From Lachnospiraceae bacterium (lineage in GTDB: Bacteria; Bacillota; Clostridia; Lachnospirales; Lachnospiraceae), in contig JAJQEO010000007.1 of the NCBI GenBank assembly GCA_021201665.1, positions 1 to 64,000 on the forward strand: a stretch of DNA of 64,000 bases, given 5' to 3'. The translations under genes and the position numbers were made by a program. Positions 1 through 9,466 of this stretch are shown piece after piece. The notes beneath the pieces were generated by a model. It did not search any database and was not told the origin of the DNA. It saw only the letters and a list, made by a program, of their open reading frames with translations. Position 1 is the first letter of the stretch, and every line of letters begins with the position of its first letter.

Positions 1-1
1 T

Positions 2-304
2 ACAAAATTTTGCAAGGGGCGTGTCTATGGCGCACCTGATCTTGTCGTGGAGATCCTTTCTCCATCCACGATGCGCAGGGATCGCTCGTTGAAGCTGACC
101 AAATATAAACGGGCCGGAGTCCGTGAATACTGGATGATTGATCCAGATTACAAGAAAGTGTATGTTTATGATTTTGAAAAGAGTGAATCCTACAAAATAT
201 ATGAATTTACAGACGCTGTGCCGGTCGGAATTTACGGAGGCGACTGCGTTGTAGATTTCGCGCGGATTTATGCGGAGATCAGATTGTTATATGATATGAT
301 TTGA
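2..304 (+). CDS. Uma2 family endonuclease (5'-truncated by window)
   Basis: C-terminal part of a Uma2/DUF820 protein, a PD-(D/E)XK-type putative nuclease common in accessory regions. The reading frame is open to base 2, so the true start lies upstream. The conserved core reads PDLVVEILSPST, followed by RDRSLKLTKYKRAGVREYW and IDP. The Asp of PDLVVE, the Glu of VEILSP and the Lys of the KY motif match the family's catalytic positions. A GTG at 47 could be taken as a start but would remove the conserved PDLV motif. Biological role and target of this family are poorly known. Family assignment is firm. Confidence 0.85.
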   Translation, partial: TKFCKGRVYGAPDLVVEILSPSTMRRDRSLKLTKYKRAGVREYWMIDPDYKKVYVYDFEKSESYKIYEFTDAVPVGIYGGDCVVDFARIYAEIRLLYDMI

Positions 305-309
305 CGAAG

Positions 310-330
310 CGGCAGCTTAAAATGCTGCCG
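310..330 (+). terminator. Hairpin after the Uma2 gene
   Basis: Perfect 7-bp stem (cggcagc/gctgccg) with a 7-nt loop six bases after the Uma2 stop. There is no strong T-tract behind it, so it may only be a weak terminator or an RNA-stabilising hairpin. Confidence 0.4.
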
Positions 331-419
331 TCCATCACATTTAGATTGTCTCATTGTACAGCCGGGCAAGTAAAGTAACGAATATTTCGCAAAATTTTCA
401 ACGCGGATGGACGAACCCC

Positions 420-448
420 TTGACAGAAAAATCTCTCTTTGCTACAAT
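420..448 (+). promoter_or_regulatory. Sigma-A promoter of eno
   Basis: TTGACA at 420-425, a 17-base spacer, and TACAAT at 443-448. Transcription should start near 455, giving a leader of about 200 nt before enolase. Confidence 0.85.
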
Positions 449-454
449 ACCAGA

Positions 455-1954
<1,500 letters not shown>

Positions 1955-2082
1955 AATATAAGGCAGAGAGTTTGTGCGAGACGGAACGCCCATCAAGCCT
2001 TAGACATATGACGCGCAAGCGGCATATAGCTTTCGAAGAAGGCGGTCTGTGGCCTGCTGTTCTGAATAGTTACAATTCAGTT

Positions 2083-2125
2083 AAAAAAATACAAGATGCA
2101 TACATACTGTATCTTGTATTTTTTT
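2083..2125 (+). terminator. Bidirectional-type terminator after eno
   Basis: Fifteen-base inverted repeat (left arm 2083-2097, right arm 2111-2125) with A7 on one side and T7 on the other. It ends eno transcription and could work on both strands. The rest of the 1955-2690 gap is AT-rich and holds a degenerate repeat end at 2056-2075, a promoter and a leader. I see no credible gene there. Confidence 0.85.
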
Positions 2126-2407
2126 ATGCTTATAAACACATGATATTCCAAAAACCGACAAATTATTACAAAATATTACAAAATTATTACATAGCGAAAT
2201 TAATGCAGAAAAGAATGCCCAAAGGTTCGAGAAGACCCCGGAAAATAACGATTTTCAGGAATCATACATATTTTTGATGCTTTTCTGTCAGTTGAAAAAA
2301 TTACATAAAAAGATACTAAAAACATAAAAATCACGCCTTAATTGCAGATAAAGACATTTTTTGACGAAAAAAATCGAAAGAAATATTACAAAAATGTGAA
2401 AAAAGTA

Positions 2408-2436
2408 TTGACACAATAAGTGAAAGTATTTATAAT
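2408..2436 (+). promoter_or_regulatory. Consensus sigma-A promoter of the SleB-like gene
   Basis: TTGACA at 2408-2413, a 17-base spacer and TATAAT at 2431-2436: a perfect consensus promoter. It lies about 255 bases before the hydrolase start, so the transcript has a long leader. Confidence 0.9.
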
Positions 2437-2441
2437 ACAGA

Positions 2442-2682
2442 TAACCTGATAACGGCGGGTATAAACGATAAGGGGCATTACCCATTCCTCTGGGGAGACG
2501 GGACGGGAAAGCCGCAGGGAGCCTTCATAATTCAGGATATCTTACCCGGATAAACCGGAATAGAAATTTTGCCATTCTGCGCAAAATCGTCTGTAAGTGC
2601 CTGATTAGAAACAGCTTTGACGCGGCAATTCCTCCAGTACATAAATCCACGTATGTACCGGGGAAAATAAAAACGCACAGGA
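2442..2682 (+). promoter_or_regulatory. Long structured leader, possible riboswitch
   Basis: Transcribed leader of about 240 nt. At 2471-2521 it has GGGGCATTACCC, then GGGGAGACGGGACGGGAAAGCC, which partly resembles the c-di-GMP-I (GEMM) aptamer core (GGGCAAACC then GGGACGCAAAGCC). The match is imperfect and I could not fold it. The second half contains the dispersed repeat at 2541-2604 and a GTACATA/TATGTAC hairpin just before the ribosome binding site. Riboswitch identity is a weak inference. Confidence 0.3.
2541..2604 (+). repeat. Dispersed intergenic repeat, copy 1
   Basis: Nearly the same sequence occurs at 5231-5303. The shared core includes CCCGGATAAAYCGGAAYAG, then AAATTTTGCCATTYTG and TAAGTGCCTGA. 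This copy is bounded by short inverted ends (CTTAC/GTAAG) and can fold CCGG and ATTTTGC/GCAAAAT hairpins. Confidence 0.75.
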
Positions 2683-2690
2683 GAGTTTAT

Positions 2691-3494
2691 ATGCTGTTAT
2701 TGTACAGGGAAAGGACTTTGATTCGCCTTGCGAAATGCTCACGATGTCTGCAGACGATCGCGATTCTGCTGCTTGGCATTTTTCTGACTGGCGCTGTAGC
2801 GTGGATGATCTCGGAATATAACACTGGAGGGCGCGGCCGTGTGTACGCGGTCAGCTCTTCATCAGAGAGTGGCGGCAGCCAGGAAATACAGGCCGGATTG
2901 ATGGGCGTGGTGAATGCCGTGGCAGATATGGAGCGGTACGCGGACGAGACAAGAGTAGTCAGCGTGGCGGATTCAAAGGACGAGGTGCTGGCGGGAGCCA
3001 GCGGTGTAGACAGGAGGGCGATTCGTCAGTCGGTGTTTTCTCAGGCGACGTCCGGGGCGCGGCAGCTGAGTTATTACACGCTGCAGACGGTGAAGGACAA
3101 CCAGATGTCCTCGACGGATTATTATACACTGCTGAGGATTGTTGAGGCAGAGGCTACCGGAGAGGATATTATGAGCAAGATGATGGTTGCCGGCGTCGTG
3201 CTGAACCGTACCCAGGATTCTCATTTCCCGGACACGATTTATGAAGTCGTGTATCAGGACTCACAGTTCCAGCCCATAGCGGACGGAAGGATTGATACCT
3301 GTACCGTGACCGACGAAACTGTCGAAGCGGTAGAGCGAGTTCTGGCGGGAGAGGATTATACTCAGGGGGCACTGTTCTTCGTTGCACGTGACGCTGCTGA
3401 CACGTCGAACCTCGCCTGGTTTGATTCCAGTCTTGTCTGGCTCTTTGAATACGGCGGGCATGACTTCTATACATACCAGAGTGAAGGTGAGTGA
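2691..3494 (+). CDS. SleB/CwlJ-like cell wall hydrolase, membrane-anchored
   Basis: Putative peptidoglycan hydrolase of the Hydrolase_2 (SleB/CwlJ) family. Residues about 20-42 form one hydrophobic segment, so the catalytic part should face outward. A Ser/Gly-rich stretch follows. The C-terminal domain (about 140-265) has the family pattern LLRIVEAEATGED, VAGVVLNR and a FPDTIYEVVYQDSQFQPI-type motif, with the Glu of VEAEA as likely catalytic acid. It is preceded by a consensus promoter and a structured leader, and followed by a terminator, so it is a single-gene unit. Family is clear. A role in sporulation/germination or in vegetative wall turnover cannot be separated from sequence. Confidence 0.85.
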   Translation: MLLLYRERTLIRLAKCSRCLQTIAILLLGIFLTGAVAWMISEYNTGGRGRVYAVSSSSESGGSQEIQAGLMGVVNAVADMERYADETRVVSVADSKDEVLAGASGVDRRAIRQSVFSQATSGARQLSYYTLQTVKDNQMSSTDYYTLLRIVEAEATGEDIMSKMMVAGVVLNRTQDSHFPDTIYEVVYQDSQFQPIADGRIDTCTVTDETVEAVERVLAGEDYTQGALFFVARDAADTSNLAWFDSSLVWLFEYGGHDFYTYQSEGE

Positions 3495-3518
3495 CTGTCT
3501 GCACAGAATAAAATTCAG

Positions 3519-3556
3519 AAAAAAGCTGTTGCATTTTCCATTGCAACAGCTTTTTT
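3519..3556 (+). terminator. Rho-independent terminator
   Basis: Fifteen-base perfect inverted repeat (3519-3533 with 3542-3556) ending in a T6 run, directly after the SleB-like gene. Confidence 0.9.
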
Positions 3557-3606
3557 CATGTGCTATCATATAGAACGGATGAAAAATCCATTGTGTCATA
3601 TCATAA

Positions 3607-3625
3607 TGATTCGAGCGACAAAAGG
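3607..3625 (-). repeat. CCTTTTGYCRCTCGAATCA repeat, copy 1 (reverse)
   Basis: Reverse-strand copy of a short motif also found at 32973-32991 and 47889-47907, where it forms the end of a 36-base conserved block. All three copies lie 70-90 bases upstream of a gene start. Confidence 0.55.
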
Positions 3626-3694
3626 ACATGAGTTCCATTCCTGACCCTGTGTCCCTTGTATCATCATAATCAAAGAAAAAAGGAAGAAAAAACG

Positions 3695-5182
3695 ATGGAC
3701 TTGATGTATACCAGTACCAGAAGCGCGGATATTCAGGTAACGGCTTCCCAGGCAATTTTAAAGGGACTTTCTCCGGACGGAGGTCTCTTTGTCCCGGAGC
3801 AGTTTCCTGCATTGGAGGTTTCTTTAGCTGATCTGGCCGGAATGTCGTACCGGCAGACAGCGTATGAGGTGATGAAGCAGTTCCTGACCGACTATACGGA
3901 GGAGGAGCTAAAGGACTGTATCCGCAGGGCATATGACGATAAATTTGATACAGAGGAGATTGCGCCTCTGAAAGACGCGGACGGGGTGCACTATCTGGAG
4001 CTGTTCCACGGCGCGACGATCGCTTTCAAGGATATGGCGCTTTCGATCCTGCCTTATCTGATGACGACGGCGGCGAAGAAAAACCATGAGACGCGGGAAA
4101 TCGTGATTCTGACAGCCACCTCGGGTGATACGGGCAAGGCTGCTCTCGCCGGGTTTGCGGATGTGCCGGGGACCAGGATTATTGTGTTTTATCCGAAAAA
4201 CGGAGTCAGCCCCGTCCAGGAAAAGCAGATGGTGACCCAGAAGGGCGCCAACACCTGCGTGATCGGCATTCATGGGAATTTTGACGACGCGCAGACTGGA
4301 GTGAAACGCCTGTTTTCAGACAAGGAGCTTGAGGCGGAGCTTTCCTCAGAGGGCTTCTGTTTTTCGTCTGCGAATTCCATCAATATCGGCCGCCTGGTGC
4401 CGCAGGTGGTCTATTATGTGTACGCATACGGCTGCCTGCTAAAGGAGGGAGCGCTCTCGGCCGGAGAGCCGATGAATGTCGTAGTGCCTACCGGCAATTT
4501 CGGCAATATTCTGGCTGCTTTTTACGCAAAGAACATGGGTCTTCCGATCGGGAAGCTGATCTGTGCCTCGAATGAGAACAAGGTGCTGTATGACTTCTTC
4601 CAGACTGGCGTATACGACAGGAACAGGGACTTTATTCTGACATCCTCACCATCCATGGACATCCTGATTTCCAGCAACCTGGAGCGCCTGATTTACCATG
4701 CCTGTGGGAAGGATGCCGCAAAAAATGCCGCGCTGATGCGGGAGCTCACACAGAAGGGACGCTATGAGGTGACGGAAGAGATGGCTGCCGCCATGAGCGA
4801 CTTTGCCGGCGGCTACGCAACGGAAGAACAGACCGCTGCGGAGATCCGGCGTGTATATGAGCAGTGCGGTTATGTGCTGGACACTCACACTGCGGTAGCT
4901 TCGAGCGTTTACCATACCAGCTTTGCCGGCAAATGCAGCGGCGTGCCTGCCGTGATAGCCTCCACGGCGAGTCCCTACAAATTTGCCCGCAGCGTGATGA
5001 CCGCGATTGACCTTAAGTATGACGAAATGGACGATTTTGCGCTGATTGACGAGCTTCAGAAAATAGCCGGGACGAAGATTCCGCGTGCGATCGAGGAGAT
5101 CCGCACGGCGCCTGTGCTGCATAACACGGTAATTGAAAAAGAGGAGATGAAAGCGGCGGTGAAACGATTCCTGTGCCATTAA
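3695..5182 (+). CDS. thrC: Threonine synthase
   Basis: PLP enzyme converting O-phospho-L-homoserine to threonine in the cytoplasm. The protein has 495 residues. N-terminal YTSTRS and LSPDGGLFVPE are typical of the longer threonine synthase class. The PLP lysine sits in FHGATIAFKDMALS near residue 111, followed by LTATSGDTGKAALAGF (phosphate loop) and PTGNFGNILAAFYAK. The start at 3695 has AGGAAG nine bases upstream. An in-frame ATG at 3656 lies before that site and adds unconserved lysine-rich sequence. No other threonine-pathway gene is adjacent. Confidence 0.95.
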   Translation: MDLMYTSTRSADIQVTASQAILKGLSPDGGLFVPEQFPALEVSLADLAGMSYRQTAYEVMKQFLTDYTEEELKDCIRRAYDDKFDTEEIAPLKDADGVHYLELFHGATIAFKDMALSILPYLMTTAAKKNHETREIVILTATSGDTGKAALAGFADVPGTRIIVFYPKNGVSPVQEKQMVTQKGANTCVIGIHGNFDDAQTGVKRLFSDKELEAELSSEGFCFSSANSINIGRLVPQVVYYVYAYGCLLKEGALSAGEPMNVVVPTGNFGNILAAFYAKNMGLPIGKLICASNENKVLYDFFQTGVYDRNRDFILTSSPSMDILISSNLERLIYHACGKDAAKNAALMRELTQKGRYEVTEEMAAAMSDFAGGYATEEQTAAEIRRVYEQCGYVLDTHTAVASSVYHTSFAGKCSGVPAVIASTASPYKFARSVMTAIDLKYDEMDDFALIDELQKIAGTKIPRAIEEIRTAPVLHNTVIEKEEMKAAVKRFLCH

Positions 5183-5230
5183 TCTTCTGTGGCTGTCTGC
5201 TGTTTTATCGGCTGCCTGGCCATTTAAAAG

Positions 5231-5303
5231 CTTACTTTAACCCGGATAAATCGGAACAGAAATTTTGCCATTTTGTGCAGGAAATTCGTTTTTAAGTGCC
5301 TGA
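5231..5303 (+). repeat. Dispersed intergenic repeat, copy 2
   Basis: Second copy of the element at 2541-2604. It has the same order of blocks, a 5-base insertion near the left end and an altered hairpin arm. It lies between thrC and the small membrane protein gene. Confidence 0.75.
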
Positions 5304-5369
5304 AGAAAAGTATGAGGGCAGAGGAAGAATTTTCATTCCGGCAGGCCCGGAAAAAGAGGAGGAACGAAT

Positions 5370-5723
5370 ATGTCGAGTGTTTCTTTTTATATCATGATTG
5401 ATTTTTTAATCATCGGCTGCGGTATCTATATTATCGCGCAGTATGCGTTTATGGCGCGGACACATGAGCTCCGGCAGAATATGATGCTGCCGAAGGAGCT
5501 GCATATTGCCCGATGTAAGGATGTTGAAGGCTATATCCGGACGATCGGGAAAAAACAGCTGGCATTCGGTATCGCCAGTACCGTCTGCGGAGTCCTTTCT
5601 CTGGTTCAGGATCTGGTCGGGAGCGTGAATATTTATATTTCCATGGCGGCGATGGTAATATTTATTGTTCTCTGCATCTGGTACGGACGAGAGTCCAAAA
5701 AGGCGATTGAGAAATATTGGTGA
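5370..5723 (+). CDS. Small integral membrane protein, function unknown
   Basis: A 117-residue protein with three likely membrane helices (about 5-27, 68-88 and 90-108). Between the first and second is a polar segment with RTHELRQNMMLP and ARCKDVEGYIR. AAGAGGAGG lies ten bases before the ATG. The overall shape resembles small DUF3784-like membrane proteins of Firmicutes, but I do not assign a family. It is followed closely by the SH3 protein gene (40-base gap), so the two may be co-transcribed. Confidence 0.7.
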   Translation: MSSVSFYIMIDFLIIGCGIYIIAQYAFMARTHELRQNMMLPKELHIARCKDVEGYIRTIGKKQLAFGIASTVCGVLSLVQDLVGSVNIYISMAAMVIFIVLCIWYGRESKKAIEKYW

Positions 5724-5763
5724 TCAGATGCCCGCAAAAAGGTAGTTAAGAGGGGTAATAAGG

Positions 5764-6606
5764 ATGGCAAGTAAAAATGACAGAGCCTTTGGCTTTTTAA
5801 GATCGTTATTTATTGGCCTGGCAGTTGCGCTGCTGGTCCTTCTGGGGGTGATAGGATACAGGCTCTACAGAAGCATGACCAGGGAAATTGAGGATTCGGA
5901 TGTTGTTTACGTAGATGACACGGAAACGGCGGAGACATTTACCGCCGCCTCTGATACGGATGCTTCGTCAGAAACAGATGCCGCGTCAGAAACCAATGGC
6001 GGGCAGGACACAGAGGCGGACGCTGCGTCAGGGTCTGACAGTTCACTGGATGCGGAGGCTGACACGGTGTCTGTGTCCGACAACACGCAGGATGAGGAAG
6101 AGGATTCTTCTTCCGGTACAGATGATACACAGACCGCGGATGGGACCGCCTCAGCTGAGACGGACGCTGCGCAGGATGCAGATGCCGCGTTTGATGCGGA
6201 CGGTTCGCAAAGCTCGGACACAGATTCGTCCTCCGGGACGGATGACGCGCAGGACGCGGAGGAGACGAGTACGGACGATGTCGTCGTGATTGAGGGTGAG
6301 ATAGTGGACTCTTCATCTGACACAGGCACGGCGGCGGATTCCTCATCTGCCGCGTCTGAGGAGGCGGAAGAGTCTACTGGCGTATATTCCACACTGAATG
6401 CCGCATGCAATTTCCGCAGCGAGGCAGGATACGAGGATGCTGACGGAAACGATACGACAATCTCCGTCTGTGCTTATGGTACTGTGGTGGAGGTACTTGA
6501 AAAGGTCGGCGGCTGGACAAAGGTAAGGATCGACGGCGTGGTTGGTTATGTGGGCGCTCAGTTTGTTACGGATACGGACACAGATACAGATACAGGCGAT
6601 GAATAG
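5764..6606 (+). CDS. Membrane-anchored SH3b-domain protein with acidic low-complexity stalk
   Basis: The 280-residue protein has a membrane helix at about 14-33, then an Asp/Ser/Thr/Glu/Ala-rich stalk (about 45-205) built from imperfect DTDAASE, SGTDDTQ and SSSDT repeats. A bacterial SH3 (SH3b) domain follows (about 208-272) with STLNAACNFRSEAGYEDADG, VLEKVGGWTKVRIDG and VGYVGAQFV. SH3b domains bind peptidoglycan or peptide ligands, so this is probably a surface wall-binding protein. The C-terminus ends in a DTDTDT repeat. Ligand unknown. Confidence 0.8.
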   Translation: MASKNDRAFGFLRSLFIGLAVALLVLLGVIGYRLYRSMTREIEDSDVVYVDDTETAETFTAASDTDASSETDAASETNGGQDTEADAASGSDSSLDAEADTVSVSDNTQDEEEDSSSGTDDTQTADGTASAETDAAQDADAAFDADGSQSSDTDSSSGTDDAQDAEETSTDDVVVIEGEIVDSSSDTGTAADSSSAASEEAEESTGVYSTLNAACNFRSEAGYEDADGNDTTISVCAYGTVVEVLEKVGGWTKVRIDGVVGYVGAQFVTDTDTDTDTGDE

Positions 6607-6697
6607 CCGCCGCCGGTCTGCAGCATGTATCACGGCACAGGTGCCTCATGAGCAGAATGCAAATGAAATGCTTTGGGCGGCAGAAGGGTATAAGACT

Positions 6698-6726
6698 CGT
6701 AACTATGAAGGTACTGAGCGGTTACG
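6698..6726 (+). repeat. MITE-like element, internally deleted copy
   Basis: CGTAACTA joined directly to TGAAGGTACTGAGCGGTTACG. These are the two ends of the roughly 100-bp element seen complete at 62224-62326, with the middle missing. Confidence 0.6.
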
Positions 6727-6770
6727 AATGATACAGACAATCAGGCCAGACAGAGGAGAACATACAAAAA

Positions 6771-8777
6771 ATGATACTTTCCTGCCAGAATATTTCAAAG
6801 GCGTTTGGGACGGATGTGATCGTTTCTGACGCGTCATTTCACCTTGAGGAACGGGAGAAAGCCGCTATTGTTGGGATGAATGGCGCCGGCAAGACGACGA
6901 TCCTGCGGATGATTGCGGGAGAGCTTGACCCGGATAGCGGCGCTGTTTCCATTACCCGCGGCAAAAAGCTGGGCTACTTAAGACAGCATCAGGATGTAAA
7001 CAGTACCGCGACGATTTATGAGGAAATGCTGAAGGTTAAAAGTGACCTGCTGCAGATGGAGCAGTCCCTCCGTGAGATGGAGGCCAGGATGCGGACCCTT
7101 TCCGAAGGTTCCCTGGCAAAAGACTCAGGAGCGAATGATTCTGCAGTGAAAGCTTCGGCAGCGAATGGCTCGGCAGCAAATGAATCAGCAGTAAATGGTT
7201 CTGTGGATGAGTATACATTGCTCATGGAGCGGTACAACCGTGTTTCTACTGAGTTTGAAAACCGAAACGGATATGCGATTCAGAGTGAGGTGACGGGAGT
7301 GCTCAAGGGCCTTGGCTTTACCGAGGAGGATTTTGGGCGCCCCGTCTGCACACTCTCCGGCGGACAGAAGACGCGCGTGGCACTGGGCAGGCTGCTTCTG
7401 GATGAGCCGGACGTGCTGCTTCTGGATGAGCCTACGAACCATCTGGATATGAGCTCCATCGCGTGGCTGGAAGGGTACCTGCAGAATTATGCGAAGGCGG
7501 TGCTGATTGTCGCGCATGACCGTTATTTTCTGAACCGTGTCGCCGCAAAGATTTTTGAACTGGACAACGGACGGGTGACGACCTTTGAGGGGGATTACAG
7601 TGCCTACTCGCAGAAAAAAGCCCGGATGCGTGAGATTCAGTGGAAGGCCTGGCTGAATCAGCAGCAGGAGATCCGTCACCAGGAAGCAGTCATCACGAAG
7701 CTGAAATCCTTTAACCGGGAAAAATCGATCAAGCGTGCCGAGAGCCGCGAAAAGATGCTCGATAAGATCGAGGTCCTCGAAAAACCGTCAGAGGTCAGAG
7801 CGGACATGCATCTGCGTTTTTCCCCGCGCACACCGAGCGGAAATGATGTGCTGCAGGTACGCCATCTGGCGAAGTCCTGGCCGGGGAACCAGCTTTTTTC
7901 GGATCTGAATTTTGAAATTCGCCGCGGCGAACGGGTCGCCGTGATCGGGGATAACGGCACGGGAAAGACCACTATACTGAAAATCATTAACGGACTGGAG
8001 CAGGCCGATGCGGGTGCCTTTACCATCGGAAGCCGCGTACAGATCGGATATTACGATCAGGAGCATCAGCTTTTGCATATGAACAAGACGCTGTTTGAAG
8101 AGATTTCGGATGTCTATCCGGATATGACAGAGACCGAGATCCGCAGTGTCCTGGCTTCTTTTTTGTTTACCGGGGACGATGCCTATAAGCGGGTTGGCGA
8201 CTTAAGCGGCGGCGAGCGCGGGAGACTCGCGCTTTCCCGGCTGATGCTTTCCAACGCGAATTTCCTGATACTGGATGAGCCGACCAACCACCTGGATATT
8301 ACATCGAAGGAGATCCTGGAGGAGGCGCTGCGAAATTATACCGGAACAGTGCTCTATGTGTCACACGACCGCTATTTTATCAATCAGACGGCTACGCGGA
8401 TTCTGGAGCTGAAAAACCGGGCGCTGGTCAATTATCTGGGAAATTATGATTATTATCTGGAAAAGACGGAGGAGCTGACAAGGATCTATGCCCCGGCGTC
8501 ATCGGAAAAGGAAAGCATCAGCACTTCCGCTTCCAAAGAAGAACGCGCGCGGCGCAAGGAAGAGCTTTCTGCGAAACGTCGGCAGCAGAATGAGCTGAAA
8601 CGGACGGAAGAACGCATTGGAGAGCTTGAGGAACGAGACCGGGCAATCGACGCGCTTCTGGCGGATGAGACGGTTTTTACGGATGTGGACCGATGCCTGG
8701 AGCTGACGAGGGAGAAGGCGTCGGTGTCGGAGGAGCTGGAAAAGCTCTATGAAAAGTGGGAACAGCTGGCCGAATAA
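6771..8777 (+). CDS. ABC-F family ATPase (duplicated ABC domains)
   Basis: Soluble ABC-F protein, a class that acts on ribosomes (translation factors, antibiotic target protection). The first ABC domain has GMNGAGKTT (about 36-44), LSGGQKTRVALGRLL and LLLDEPTNHLD. The second has GDNGTGKTT (about 396), LSGGERGRLALSRLM and LILDEPTNHLD. A basic linker with RAESREKMLDKIEVLEKP joins them, and a charged coiled coil ends the protein (about 580-668). Within the arm of the first domain (about 115-145) there is an extra Ala/Asn/Ser repeat (KASAANGSAANESAVNGS type) absent from typical relatives. The 668-residue length is otherwise usual for YdiF/Uup-type members. No membrane domain is present. Confidence 0.93.
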   Translation: MILSCQNISKAFGTDVIVSDASFHLEEREKAAIVGMNGAGKTTILRMIAGELDPDSGAVSITRGKKLGYLRQHQDVNSTATIYEEMLKVKSDLLQMEQSLREMEARMRTLSEGSLAKDSGANDSAVKASAANGSAANESAVNGSVDEYTLLMERYNRVSTEFENRNGYAIQSEVTGVLKGLGFTEEDFGRPVCTLSGGQKTRVALGRLLLDEPDVLLLDEPTNHLDMSSIAWLEGYLQNYAKAVLIVAHDRYFLNRVAAKIFELDNGRVTTFEGDYSAYSQKKARMREIQWKAWLNQQQEIRHQEAVITKLKSFNREKSIKRAESREKMLDKIEVLEKPSEVRADMHLRFSPRTPSGNDVLQVRHLAKSWPGNQLFSDLNFEIRRGERVAVIGDNGTGKTTILKIINGLEQADAGAFTIGSRVQIGYYDQEHQLLHMNKTLFEEISDVYPDMTETEIRSVLASFLFTGDDAYKRVGDLSGGERGRLALSRLMLSNANFLILDEPTNHLDITSKEILEEALRNYTGTVLYVSHDRYFINQTATRILELKNRALVNYLGNYDYYLEKTEELTRIYAPASSEKESISTSASKEERARRKEELSAKRRQQNELKRTEERIGELEERDRAIDALLADETVFTDVDRCLELTREKASVSEELEKLYEKWEQLAE

Positions 8778-8806
8778 GCAGGAACTAATAGAAAAGAGGA
8801 AAAACA

Positions 8807-9448
8807 GTGTCGGAACATGAGATTTCAAAGGCGGTGGTCAAGCGGCTGCCGCGGTATTACCGGTATCTTGGCGATCTTATAAATGCGAACGTCGAACGGA
8901 TTTCTTCCAATGAGCTCAGCACCATGATGAATGTGACTGCGTCGCAGATACGCCAGGATCTGAACAATTTTGGCGGCTTTGGCCAGCAGGGGTATGGCTA
9001 TAATGTGAAATATCTCCACAGTGAGATCGGGAAAATTCTGGGTCTGGACAAATCCTATAACATGGTGATTGTAGGCGGCGGACATCTGGGGCAGGCACTC
9101 GCGAACTATGTCAACTTTGAACGGCGCGGATTTTCTATTATCGGGATTTTTGATATTAATCCGGCACTGGATGGAAAGATCGTCCGCGGGATTCCGATCC
9201 GTATGACGGATGAGCTGCCGCAGTTTCTGAAGGAAAATGAGATTCAGATAGCTGCTCTTACGCTTCCCAAAAACGGCGCGGAAGCAATCGCACCGGTTCT
9301 GGTCGAGAATGGAGTAAAGGCTATCTGGAATTTTGCACATACAGACCTGCACGTCCCGGAGGATGTGGTGGTGGAAAATGTTCACCTTTCAGAAAGCCTG
9401 ATGCAGCTGTCCTACGACCTGAATCACCGAAAAACAGAGAAGCAGTAG
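8807..9448 (+). CDS. rex: Redox-sensing transcriptional repressor Rex
   Basis: Rex senses the NADH/NAD+ ratio and represses fermentation and respiration genes in Gram-positive bacteria. The protein has 213 residues. An N-terminal winged helix (about 1-80) includes VTASQIRQDLNNFGGFGQQG and YNVKYL. A Rossmann domain follows with VGGGHLGQAL near 90 and the downstream IFDINP. The start is GTG at 8807 with AGAGGA six bases upstream; no in-frame ATG serves better. It lies 29 bases after the ABC-F gene and 18 before nnr, suggesting one operon. I did not find a clear Rex operator in the window. Confidence 0.96.
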   Translation: MSEHEISKAVVKRLPRYYRYLGDLINANVERISSNELSTMMNVTASQIRQDLNNFGGFGQQGYGYNVKYLHSEIGKILGLDKSYNMVIVGGGHLGQALANYVNFERRGFSIIGIFDINPALDGKIVRGIPIRMTDELPQFLKENEIQIAALTLPKNGAEAIAPVLVENGVKAIWNFAHTDLHVPEDVVVENVHLSESLMQLSYDLNHRKTEKQ

Positions 9449-9466
9449 CAGCGAGGGAGGCGGCGT

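Noticed and set aside
5907-6410. Long minus-strand and alternate-frame ORFs across the SH3 protein stalk
   Set aside because: They arise from the repetitive acidic stalk of the plus-strand gene, whose frame has a membrane anchor and a real SH3b domain.
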